From Oscillospiraceae bacterium (GTDB lineage Bacteria > Bacillota > Clostridia > Oscillospirales > Oscillospiraceae): DNA of 48,968 bases. A model generated the notes under the pieces. That model did not search any database. It had not been told where the DNA came from and was given only the letters and a program-made list of their open reading frames with translations. The translations under genes were made by a program, and so were the position numbers. This document shows positions 40,880 to 48,455 of the stretch, one piece after another. The stretch lies in assembly GCA_017411265.1 (NCBI GenBank), contig JAFRDL010000043.1, positions 1 to 48,968 on the forward strand. Reading direction: 5' to 3'. Position 1 is the first letter of the stretch; each line of letters opens with the position of its first letter.

Positions 40880-41529
40880 ATTTCCGGCCCTTCTCCCCGG
40901 ATGCGCCGGTGCAGGTAATCCAGGGCGTCGGAAAGCCCGCCCAGCTGGTCGATGAGGCCGCAGCGCACCGCTTCCGGGCCGTCCAGCACGCTGCCCACAT
41001 CCTGCATCAGTTCCCCGGTACGGTTCATATACTCGGTGAACCGCTCCGCGGTGATGTGGGAGTGGTCGGTGATGAACCGGAGGATCCGGTCGCTGATCCT
41101 GGCAAAGTAGGCGAAGGTCTGGGGCACGCCGATCACCACTCCGGACAGCCGCACCGGGTGGATGGTCATGGCGGCGGAGGGCACGATGAACGACCGGTCC
41201 GCCGACACCGCCAGGGGGATCCCGATGGAGTGACCGCCGCCCAGCACAAGGCTGGCGGTGGGAGTACGCATCCCGGCGATGAGCTCCGAGAGGGCCAGCC
41301 CCGCCTCAATGTCCCCGCCCACGGTGTTCAAAAGCAGCAGAAGCCCCCGGGCCTCTTCGGATTCCTCCACCGCCGCCAGCAGAGGCATGAGATGCTCATA
41401 TTTGGTGCTTTTGGTGTCACTGGGCAGCACCATGTGCCCTTCGATCTGGCCGATCACCGTGAGGAAATGGATCCCGTCCGTCTCCGCCGCCCCCAGCTCC
41501 CGCGTCTGTTCCCGTTCCTGTTCGTCCAT
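40858..41529 (-). CDS. ClpP-class serine protease, TepA-like
   Basis: A 223-residue protein of the ClpP/crotonase fold. The probable nucleophile Ser101 is in G-G-G-H-S-I-G-I-P-L-A-V-S and the His124 in M-T-I-H-P-V-R-L-S-G; N-T-V-G-G-D-I-E-A-G at about 68-77 forms the usual glycine-rich strand. This is the TepA (translocation-enhancing protein) branch seen in spore-forming Firmicutes. No membrane segment or signal is seen, so it is cytoplasmic; physiological substrates are unclear. GGAGG lies before the ATG. Its end overlaps the VanZ gene end by 4 bases. Confidence 0.88.
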   Translation of the reverse strand: MDEQEREQTRELGAAETDGIHFLTVIGQIEGHMVLPSDTKSTKYEHLMPLLAAVEESEEARGLLLLLNTVGGDIEAGLALSELIAGMRTPTASLVLGGGHSIGIPLAVSADRSFIVPSAAMTIHPVRLSGVVIGVPQTFAYFARISDRILRFITDHSHITAERFTEYMNRTGELMQDVGSVLDGPEAVRCGLIDQLGGLSDALDYLHRRIRGEGPEIKKGPEN

Positions 41530-41586
41530 GTCGTCGCCTCCGGGGATAGTATGCGCACAGGATGTTTTCGCGCGGGGTCGGCAAAG

Positions 41587-41615
41587 TTGACAGTTTTTGG
41601 AAGTTCATTTATAAT
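41587..41615 (+). promoter_or_regulatory. Consensus sigma-70 promoter of the MBOAT/DHHW operon
   Basis: TTGACA (41587-41592) and TATAAT (41610-41615) with a 17-base spacer: an exact consensus match. Confidence 0.9.
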
Positions 41616-41632
41616 ACCTTGGCAATTCCCGG

Positions 41633-41653
41633 GGAAACGGCGCGGCCGTTTCC
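41633..41653 (+). other. 5' leader stem-loop of the MBOAT operon
   Basis: GGAAACGG (41633-41640) pairs with CCGTTTCC (41646-41653), loop CGCGG, about ten bases downstream of the expected transcription start and before the ribosome site GAGAGAGA. Confidence 0.5.
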
Positions 41654-41670
41654 GGAAATGAGAGAGAGAC

Positions 41671-43143
41671 ATGGTTTTTTCCAGTCTGTTTTTTCTATAC
41701 GCATTCCTGCCCGCGTCGCTGATCGCCTACGCCCTCTGCCGGACGCTGCAGGCAAAGAACATCAGTCTGCTGGTCTTCTCCCTGATCTTCTATGCCTGGG
41801 GAGAACCCAAATACGTCCTGCTGCTCATGGGCATGGCGCTGTTCGACTGGTTTTTCGCCCTGCGGATCGATGCTTCGGACAAGACGGCGGCCCGGAAGCT
41901 GTGGCTGGCCCTGGCGGTGATCACGGACCTGGGCCTCATCGGGTTTTTCAAGTACAGCGGGATGGTCTGCTCCCTGTTCGGGCCGCCGCCTGCTTTCGTG
42001 GAGAACCTGGCTCTGCCCATCGGCATCTCCTTTTACACCTTCCAGCTGCTCACCTATGTGGTGGACGTGTACCGGGGCGAGGCCCGGGCCCAGCGGCGGT
42101 ATTGGCACGTGCTGCTGTACGCGGCGCTGTTCCACCAGTGCATCGCTGGGCCCATCGTCCGGTATCAGTCCATTGCCGCGGAGCTCTTCGAGCAGCGGCG
42201 CACGGGGGAAGATCTGAGCGAGGGGGTCCTGCGTTTCACCCTGGGCCTGACCAAAAAGGTCCTGCTGGCCAACCCCTGCGGCGCGCTGGCGGACCAGATG
42301 CTCCTTACGGAGGCAACGGCCGGGGACGCCGCCCGTTTGGCGGAAAACCTGCGTCATCTCTCCGGCCAGTCCGCTCTGGGGCTGTGGCTGGGGGTGCTGG
42401 CCTTCGCGCTGCAGATCTATCTGGATTTCTCCGCTTACTCGGACATGGCCATCGGCATGGGGAAAATGCTGGGGCTGCACTATAAGGAAAACTTCGACCA
42501 TCCCTATATTTCCCGTTCCGCCACGGAATTCTGGCGCCGGTGGCACATCTCCCTGGGCAGCTTTTTCCGGGACTATGTGTACATCCCTCTGGGCGGCAGC
42601 CGGCGGGGCACCGCCCGCACATTGCTGAATTTGCTGATCGTCTGGGCGCTCACCGGGCTCTGGCACGGCGCCAGCTGGAACTTCGTGCTGTGGGGGCTCT
42701 ACTGGTTCGTGTTCGCCGCGGCGGAGCGGCTGTTCCTGCGCCGGCTGGCGGGGCGCCTCCCGAACTTCCTGCGGGCCGTACTGTCCCACGCATATCTCCT
42801 TTTTGTGGCGCTGATGGGCTGGGTGCTGTTCCGGTTTACGGATATCAAGCTGGCGGGGACGGTGATCCGGGGGCTCTTCGGCGCCAACGGCAATCCGCTG
42901 GCGGATTTCCAGTCGGTCGTCGAGGGGAAAAGCAACATGTTCCTGCTGGCCTTCTGCATCGTCGCCTCCACGCCGGTGTTCCGAAAGCTCCGCCTGTGGT
43001 GGGCGGAGAAGGCCTCCTCCGACGCCGGGAAGAGCCTGTATCAGGCCGTGGTCTACGGTATCCTTCCCGCAGCCATGCTCCTTGTCAGCACCGCCGGACT
43101 GGTGGGCAACAGCTACAATCCCTTTTTGTATTTCAAGTTCTGA
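41671..43143 (+). CDS. MBOAT family O-acyltransferase (AlgI-like)
   Basis: A 490-residue polytopic protein starting M-V-F-S-S-L-F-F-L-Y-A-F-L-P, with Y-L-D-F-S-A-Y-S-D-M-A-I-G, F-W-R-R-W-H-I-S-L-G-S-F-F-R-D-Y-V-Y-I-P-L-G-G and the probable catalytic His332 in T-G-L-W-H-G-A-S-W-N-F. These are AlgI/DltB-type motifs. It should pass acyl (usually acetyl) groups across the membrane for O-acylation of a surface glycan. The DHHW protein gene follows after 9 bases, the same pairing as AlgI with AlgJ/AlgX, so the two likely work together on the polymer of this locus. Confidence 0.92.
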   Translation: MVFSSLFFLYAFLPASLIAYALCRTLQAKNISLLVFSLIFYAWGEPKYVLLLMGMALFDWFFALRIDASDKTAARKLWLALAVITDLGLIGFFKYSGMVCSLFGPPPAFVENLALPIGISFYTFQLLTYVVDVYRGEARAQRRYWHVLLYAALFHQCIAGPIVRYQSIAAELFEQRRTGEDLSEGVLRFTLGLTKKVLLANPCGALADQMLLTEATAGDAARLAENLRHLSGQSALGLWLGVLAFALQIYLDFSAYSDMAIGMGKMLGLHYKENFDHPYISRSATEFWRRWHISLGSFFRDYVYIPLGGSRRGTARTLLNLLIVWALTGLWHGASWNFVLWGLYWFVFAAAERLFLRRLAGRLPNFLRAVLSHAYLLFVALMGWVLFRFTDIKLAGTVIRGLFGANGNPLADFQSVVEGKSNMFLLAFCIVASTPVFRKLRLWWAEKASSDAGKSLYQAVVYGILPAAMLLVSTAGLVGNSYNPFLYFKF

Positions 43144-43152
43144 GGATCGGAT

Positions 43153-44553
43153 ATGGACAGCAACAGGAAAAGCAAAAAGCCGGCCCCGGGCCGGAGCAAA
43201 CCGTCCCCCGGCGCCGGCGCGATCTTTTTCATCGTTCTGGCGGCGGTGACGGTCCTTGCCTGGATCCTCCCGCTGCGCCCCACGGTCTCGGAAAAGGAAA
43301 AGCGCAATCTGGAACGGTTTCCCGATTTTTCCGTTTCATCGCTTCTGTCGGGGGATTATTTCGAGCAGATCGGGCTGTGGTTTTCCGACACCTTCCCCGG
43401 CCGGGATATCTGGATCCAGCTGAGCCAGGGGATCGAATCCCTCCACGGCCGGTCCAGCGTGATGATCTATGGCACCATGGACGCGGGAGACGCCATTCCC
43501 GTGGCGGCGGAGCCGGAGGTCACGCCCGGCCCGACGGCACGGACGGAGAGCGCCTCCCTACCGAAGCCGGCGGAGGAGGCCGCTGCCACGCCGGAGCCCG
43601 CTCCCACGCCGGAGCCCACCCCGTTCTGGGGCGGAAAGGTGATCGAGGACGAGGAGCTCATCACCCTGGGAGCGGTGATCCAGGTGGGAGACAGCGCCTA
43701 CGCCTACACCGGCTTCAGCAAGACGTATTCCGACATCTACGCCGACGCCATCTCCCGGGCGGCGGAGATGCTGGACGGCCGCTGCCGGGTGTTCAACGTG
43801 TTCGTGCTCCACAGCACCACGCTGATGCTGCCCCGGGAATACCGGGAGTCCATCGGCTGCGCCTGCGAGGAGGACATCCTGGAGTACCTGGAGAGCCGGC
43901 TCAGCGACAAGGTCTACAACATCGATACCTTCCATGCCCTTCTTCCCCACAACAACGAGTATATCTTCTTCCACGGCGATCACCACTGGACCGCGCTGGG
44001 CGCCTGGTACGCGTATGAGGACTGGTGCAGACTGGCCGGCGTGGAGCCGGTGGGGCTGGACAAATACACCGAGAGTATCCAGGAGCCCTTCTACGGCAGC
44101 CTGTATTACAAGGCCAACCAGGCAAAAAAGCTGACGGTGGACAAGGTCTACGCATACACCCCGCCGGGAGACGTGCATCTGTACATCCACAACGGGGAAA
44201 AAGATACCCGCGAGAAGCGGGGCTATGAGCAGACGCTCATCACGGAGATCCGGGGGACGGACAAATACCTCTGCTTCCTCACCGGCGACCTTCCCATGTG
44301 CACCTTTGTCAACAACGACATCACCGACGGCTCCGCCTGTCTGATCCTGAAAAACTCCGCCGGCAACCCCTTCTGTTATTACTTCACCCAGCATTATCAG
44401 TATGTGTACGTTCTGGACTACAGAAAGTATTTCTTCCGTTCCATGACAGATTTCGTGGACTACTACGACGTGGACGACGTGATCTTCTGCTTCAGCGCCG
44501 GGCAGGCCCAAAGCGCCGCGGGCAGCGGGCGGATCGACTATTTCGTCCGATAA
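43153..44553 (+). CDS. DHHW family protein (AlgX/AlgJ-like O-acetylation partner)
   Basis: A 466-residue protein with one N-terminal membrane segment (about 22-40), a Pro/Thr/Glu-rich linker (about 117-158) and an extracellular SGNH-like domain carrying the family signature D276-H277-H278-W279 in F-H-G-D-H-H-W-T. L-E-R-F-P near residue 53 and F-S-D-T-F-P-G-R (about 77-84) match the AlgJ/DHHW N-terminal part. It is expected to accept the acyl group from the MBOAT protein and place it on the glycan outside the cell. The linker inserted between the N-terminal segment and the catalytic part is longer than I expect for the family. Confidence 0.88.
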   Translation: MDSNRKSKKPAPGRSKPSPGAGAIFFIVLAAVTVLAWILPLRPTVSEKEKRNLERFPDFSVSSLLSGDYFEQIGLWFSDTFPGRDIWIQLSQGIESLHGRSSVMIYGTMDAGDAIPVAAEPEVTPGPTARTESASLPKPAEEAAATPEPAPTPEPTPFWGGKVIEDEELITLGAVIQVGDSAYAYTGFSKTYSDIYADAISRAAEMLDGRCRVFNVFVLHSTTLMLPREYRESIGCACEEDILEYLESRLSDKVYNIDTFHALLPHNNEYIFFHGDHHWTALGAWYAYEDWCRLAGVEPVGLDKYTESIQEPFYGSLYYKANQAKKLTVDKVYAYTPPGDVHLYIHNGEKDTREKRGYEQTLITEIRGTDKYLCFLTGDLPMCTFVNNDITDGSACLILKNSAGNPFCYYFTQHYQYVYVLDYRKYFFRSMTDFVDYYDVDDVIFCFSAGQAQSAAGSGRIDYFVR

Positions 44554-44556
44554 AAC

Positions 44557-44597
44557 AAAAAGGAACTCCGGAGAAAAAATCTCCGGAGTTCCTTTTT
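44557..44597. terminator. Bidirectional terminator closing the polysaccharide locus
   Basis: A perfect 18-bp stem (44557-44574 with 44580-44597), loop AAAAA, containing GGAACTCCGGAGA and ending in T5. Confidence 0.92.
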
Positions 44598-44602
44598 GCG
44601 TT

Positions 44603-46003
44603 TTACCGGTCCTTGTAGAAGGCCCGTATGCCCTTGTAAGTCATATAGCAGTCCAGCGTCGCCACCGTCTCCCAGGGAGCGTGCATGCTCAGCACCGGGA
44701 CCCCGGCGTCGATGGTGTCGATGTTCCGGTTGCCCATATCAGCGGCCACGGTGCCGCCGCCGCCCTGGTCCACCTTGCCCAGCTTCGCCATCTGCCATAC
44801 CACGGCGTTGTCCGCGAAGATCCGGCGCAGGGTCCCCACCACCTCGGCGGATGCGTCGTTGCACCCGCTCTTGCCCCTGGCTCCGGTGTACTTGCAGAGT
44901 CCGACGCCGTAGTTGATCCTGGCGCCGTTTCGGTTGGGATATTCGTGCGCCTCCCAGAAGGTGGGGTCATAGGCGTTGCACACGTCCGCGGAAACACAGA
45001 AGCTGTTTTCCAGACAATGCCGCAGATGGACGCCCTGGCCGGCGCACAGATCCTGCAGGAAGGTCTCAAAGGCGGCGCTCTGCATGCCGCTGACGCCCAC
45101 GGAGCCGATCTCCTCCTTGTCGGCCAGAATGCAAACGGCGGTGCGCTCCGGAGCTTCGGTCTCATAGATGGCCTTCAGCTCGGCGTAGGCGCAGACCCGG
45201 TCGTCGTGGCCGTAGCCGCCGATGAAAGAGCGGTCGACGCCCACGTCGCAGGCAGGGAAGGAGGGGACGGCCTCCAGCTCGGCGGAGAGAAAATCCTCCT
45301 CGGTGATGTCGTAGCGGTCCTTCAGCAGGGAGAGAACGGCCAGCTTGATCCGGTCCTTTCCCTCGTCCGCGTAGGGAATGCTGCCGATGAGAAGATTCAG
45401 GTTCTCGCCGGGGACGAACTCCACGGCGGACTTGGCCAGCTGGTCCTTGGCCAGGTGAGGGAGCAGGTCGGTGATGACGAACTTGGGATCCTCCGGATCC
45501 TTGCCGATGACCACCTCGACGGTCTCCCCGTCCTTTTTGGTCACCACGCCGTGGAGCTCCAGGGGAATGGTGAGCCACTGGTACTTTTTGATCCCGCCGT
45601 AGTAGTGGGTCTTGAAATAAGCAAGCTCGTTTTTCTCAAAGAGAGGCAGCTGCTTCAGATCCAGCCGGGGGGAATCCACATGGGCGGCGGCGATGTTGAC
45701 GCCCCGGTCCAGGGGCTTTTTCCCCATCACCGCCAGCATGATGGCCTTGCCCCGGATGCTCTTGTACACCTTAGCCCCGGGCTGCAGGTCCATGCCCCGG
45801 ACGTAGGGGACAAAGCCGACGGCCTCCGCCTGACGGATGCCCTCCGCCACCGCTTCCCGCTCCGTACGGGAGGCGTTGAGGAATGCCTTGTAGTCCTCGC
45901 AGTAGGCCTCCAGCTTCAGCCGCTCCTGTACGTCGATGAGATCATAGCCCTGCTTCTGATTGTAAAACAGCTCGTCCCGCAGGGCGCTTTCGTTTTCTGC
46001 CAT
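44603..46003 (-). CDS. apeB: M18 family aminopeptidase
   Basis: A 466-residue zinc aminopeptidase. Metal-ligand regions are A-A-H-V-D-S-P-R (His108, Asp110), G-Y-G-H-D-D-R (about 263-269), D-K-E-E-I-G-S (about 295-301, with the catalytic Glu), A-D-V-C-N-A-Y-D-P and the late L-S-M-H-A-P-W-E. Length and motif order match the M18 family, which removes N-terminal, often acidic or aliphatic, residues from peptides in the cytoplasm. AAGGAGG lies before the ATG. It is third in a minus-strand operon, 12 bases after the fused tsaC/coaE gene, and is followed by a strong terminator. Confidence 0.93.
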   Translation of the reverse strand: MAENESALRDELFYNQKQGYDLIDVQERLKLEAYCEDYKAFLNASRTEREAVAEGIRQAEAVGFVPYVRGMDLQPGAKVYKSIRGKAIMLAVMGKKPLDRGVNIAAAHVDSPRLDLKQLPLFEKNELAYFKTHYYGGIKKYQWLTIPLELHGVVTKKDGETVEVVIGKDPEDPKFVITDLLPHLAKDQLAKSAVEFVPGENLNLLIGSIPYADEGKDRIKLAVLSLLKDRYDITEEDFLSAELEAVPSFPACDVGVDRSFIGGYGHDDRVCAYAELKAIYETEAPERTAVCILADKEEIGSVGVSGMQSAAFETFLQDLCAGQGVHLRHCLENSFCVSADVCNAYDPTFWEAHEYPNRNGARINYGVGLCKYTGARGKSGCNDASAEVVGTLRRIFADNAVVWQMAKLGKVDQGGGGTVAADMGNRNIDTIDAGVPVLSMHAPWETVATLDCYMTYKGIRAFYKDR

Positions 46004-46015
46004 GGGGGTTCCTCC

Positions 46016-47221
46016 TTATATTCCGAACAGGTTTTTGCATTTTTGCTCCAGCTCTTCCACGGTGCCGTCGTTCACCAGCAGGTAATCGCACCGGGCCTCA
46101 TAGTATGCGTCGGCAGGCTGGGCCTCGATCCGGGAGAGAGCATAATCCTCGCTGATGCCCTCTCGGGCCATGATCCGCCGCAGGCGGATCTCCTTCGGCG
46201 CGGTGACGCCCACGGTGAACACGCACTCCTCCGAGAGCCCGCTCTCGAAGAGGGCGATGGCGTCGATCACCGCAACGGTCCCGCCCTGCCAGACATACTC
46301 CCGCAGGCGGCGGTGGACTTCCTCGTGGACGAATCGATGGGCGATGGCGTTGAGATCCTTCAGCGCCTCCGGCACGGCAAAGACGATGGTCCCCAGCTTT
46401 TTCCGATCCAGCTTTCCGTCCCGGAAGCAGGAGGGGAAGCGATGCTCGATGGCCGAAAGCATCTCCGCCGAGTTTTCCAGAAGCTCATGGTAGATCACAT
46501 CGCAGTCCAGCCCCAGCACGCCGTTGGCGCAGAGGGTCCTCATCACGGTGGTCTTGCCGCAGCCGGTGCCGCCGGTGACGCCGATGAGGCGCACCTGAGA
46601 GAGGAGGGCGTTTTCGATCTCCTCCCGGGACAGCGCCCCCTGGCGCAGGATGCGGAAGGGGCGGACCGAAAGATCCAGGATCGTGGATTCCCGCCCGATG
46701 CCGCATTCGCCGCCGTCCACCACCGCGTCGATCTTCCCGTCAAAGTAGGAGAGGACCTCCCCGGCGGTCCTGGGGCTGGGCATGCCGGAGGGGTTGGCGG
46801 ACGGGCCTGCCAGGGGAAGACGCAGCCGGTCCAGCAGAGCCAGCGTCATTTTATGGGCCGGGCACCGGAGACCGACGGTGTCTCCGCCCGCCCGCACGAT
46901 GGAGGGAACGACGGTCTTGGCGGGGAGCACCAGGGTGAGAGGACCGGGCCAGAACCGGGCGGCCAGGGCGAAGGCGGCCGGGGGGATGTCCCGGGCGTAT
47001 TTTTCCATCTCCGCCGGGCCGGCGATCATCAGGGACAGAGGCTTGACCTCCGGGCGGCCCTTGATCTCGTAGAGAGCGGCCACCGCCTCGCTGTCCAGAC
47101 CGTTGGCGCACAGCCCGTACACCGTCTCCGTGGGCACGGCCACCAGGCCGCCCAGCTTCAGCGCGGCGGCGGCCTCCGGCAGCTCCTCCGGGGAGGTGAT
47201 GCGGCGTGTCTCCATGGTCAT
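46016..47221 (-). CDS. Fused threonylcarbamoyl-AMP synthase (Sua5/YrdC) and dephospho-CoA kinase (CoaE)
   Basis: A 401-residue two-domain protein. Residues about 8-205 are a YrdC/TsaC domain (V-P-T-E-T-V-Y-G-L at 29-37, K-G-R-P at 54-57, S-A-N-P-S-G at 141-146), which makes threonylcarbamoyl-AMP for the t6A modification of tRNA. Residues about 211-401 are a complete CoaE with P-loop G-V-T-G-G-T-G-C-G-K-T-T (214-225), D-C-D near 239 and a C-terminal L-V-N-D-G-T motif; it phosphorylates dephospho-CoA, the last step of CoA synthesis. The Sua5 C-terminal domain is absent, replaced by CoaE. There is no stop or frameshift between domains. The ATG overlaps the prfA stop by 4 bases. Confidence 0.9.
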   Translation of the reverse strand: MTMETRRITSPEELPEAAAALKLGGLVAVPTETVYGLCANGLDSEAVAALYEIKGRPEVKPLSLMIAGPAEMEKYARDIPPAAFALAARFWPGPLTLVLPAKTVVPSIVRAGGDTVGLRCPAHKMTLALLDRLRLPLAGPSANPSGMPSPRTAGEVLSYFDGKIDAVVDGGECGIGRESTILDLSVRPFRILRQGALSREEIENALLSQVRLIGVTGGTGCGKTTVMRTLCANGVLGLDCDVIYHELLENSAEMLSAIEHRFPSCFRDGKLDRKKLGTIVFAVPEALKDLNAIAHRFVHEEVHRRLREYVWQGGTVAVIDAIALFESGLSEECVFTVGVTAPKEIRLRRIMAREGISEDYALSRIEAQPADAYYEARCDYLLVNDGTVEELEQKCKNLFGI

Positions 47222-48285
47222 TCGTCTCCTTCCGAGGCGCGGAGCTGTTCCGCCCGGCGGGCGGTGAGCAGCGCGTCGATCAGCTCGTCCAGATCGCCGT
47301 TCATCACGGCATCCAGACGGTATAGAGTCAGCCCGATCCGGTGGTCGGTCACCCGGCCCTGGGGGAAATTATAGGTGCGGATGCGTTCGTTGCGCATGCC
47401 GGAGCCCACCTGGGACCGGCGCTGGGCGGACAGGTCGGCGTCCTGCCGCTCCTTTTCCGCCTGGGCCAGCCGGGAGGCCAGGATGCTCAGCGCCCGGGCC
47501 TTGTTCTTGTACTGGCTCCGCTCGTCCTGACACTCCACCACCGTGCCCGTGGGCAGGTGTGTCACCCGAATGGCGCTGGAGGTCTTGTTTACCTTCTGCC
47601 CGCCGGCGCCGGAAGAACGGAAGGTGTCGATCTGCACTTCGTTCAGATCCAGATGGAACTCCGCTTCCTCCAGCTGAGGCAGCACCGCCACGGTGCAGGT
47701 GCTGGTGTGGATGCGGCCCTGGGTCTCCGTCTCCGGCACCCGCTGCACCCGATGGACGCCGCTCTCGAACCGGAACCGGGAGAAGGCGCCCTCTCCCTCC
47801 ACGATGAAGCTGACCTCCTTGACGCCCCCCAGCTCCGTCTCGCTGAGATTGGCGATCTCCACGGAGAAATGCTTTTTCTCCGCGTACATGGCGTACATGC
47901 GGAACAGGTCCGCCGCGAACAGGGCGCTTTCCTCGCCGCCCACGCCGCCCCGGATCTCCACGATGACGTTCTTGTCGTCGTCCGGATCCCGGGGGAGCAG
48001 GAGCAGCTTCAGCTCCTCCTCCGCGGCTGCCATCCCGATCCGGGCTTCCTCCTCGGTCTCCCGGGCCAGCTCCCGCATCTCCGGGTCGGAGAGCAGTTCC
48101 CGGGCGGCCTCCCGGTCGGCGGAAAACCGCTGATACCGGCTCCATGCCTCCATCAGCGGCTCCAGCTCCCGCTTCTCCCGGCTGAGCCGGGCGGCGGTGT
48201 CCGGGTCAGACCAGACCTCCGGCTGGGAGAGAGAGTATTCGATTTCGGCGTACTTGGCCGCCAGAGGGCGGATCTTGTCCAGCAT
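47218..48285 (-). CDS. prfA: Peptide chain release factor 1
   Basis: A 355-residue class I release factor. The catalytic G-G-Q lies at 228-230 in S-S-G-A-G-G-Q-K-V-N-K, and the stop-codon recognition loop reads R-V-P-E-T-E-T-Q-G-R-I-H-T-S (P-E-T, the P-x-T pattern of RF1 for UAA/UAG, not the SPF of RF2). It works in the ribosomal A site. GGGAGGGAG lies before the ATG and a promoter 34 bases upstream. It is first in the operon with the tsaC-coaE fusion and the M18 peptidase; the methyltransferase gene prmC, a common neighbour, is not here. Confidence 0.96.
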   Translation of the reverse strand: MLDKIRPLAAKYAEIEYSLSQPEVWSDPDTAARLSREKRELEPLMEAWSRYQRFSADREAARELLSDPEMRELARETEEEARIGMAAAEEELKLLLLPRDPDDDKNVIVEIRGGVGGEESALFAADLFRMYAMYAEKKHFSVEIANLSETELGGVKEVSFIVEGEGAFSRFRFESGVHRVQRVPETETQGRIHTSTCTVAVLPQLEEAEFHLDLNEVQIDTFRSSGAGGQKVNKTSSAIRVTHLPTGTVVECQDERSQYKNKARALSILASRLAQAEKERQDADLSAQRRSQVGSGMRNERIRTYNFPQGRVTDHRIGLTLYRLDAVMNGDLDELIDALLTARRAEQLRASEGDE

Positions 48286-48318
48286 GAAATGACTCCCTCC
48301 CGTTTTTATCCAGAGAGC

Positions 48319-48347
48319 ATCTTACCACAACCCGATCCGAAAGGCAA
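48319..48347 (-). promoter_or_regulatory. Sigma-70 type promoter of the prfA operon
   Basis: Minus strand TTGCCT (48342-48347) and TAAGAT (48319-48324) with a 17-base spacer. Confidence 0.6.
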
Positions 48348-48390
48348 CGGCACGGAGGGGCCCTGGGGAGAGAATTTCTTTTTCGCAAAA

Positions 48391-48416
48391 TGAAACGGAT
48401 CGCGCCAGAACCCGTC
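48391..48416 (+). promoter_or_regulatory. ECF-type promoter-like sequence before a sigma factor gene
   Basis: TGAAAC (48391-48396) and CGTC (48413-48416) are 16 bases apart, the form of many ECF sigma factor promoters, 40 bases before the sigma factor ATG. Autoregulation is therefore possible. Confidence 0.5.
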
Positions 48417-48455
48417 TTTATGGGTGAGAGCTCTCGACAGAAAGGAAAAAAACAC

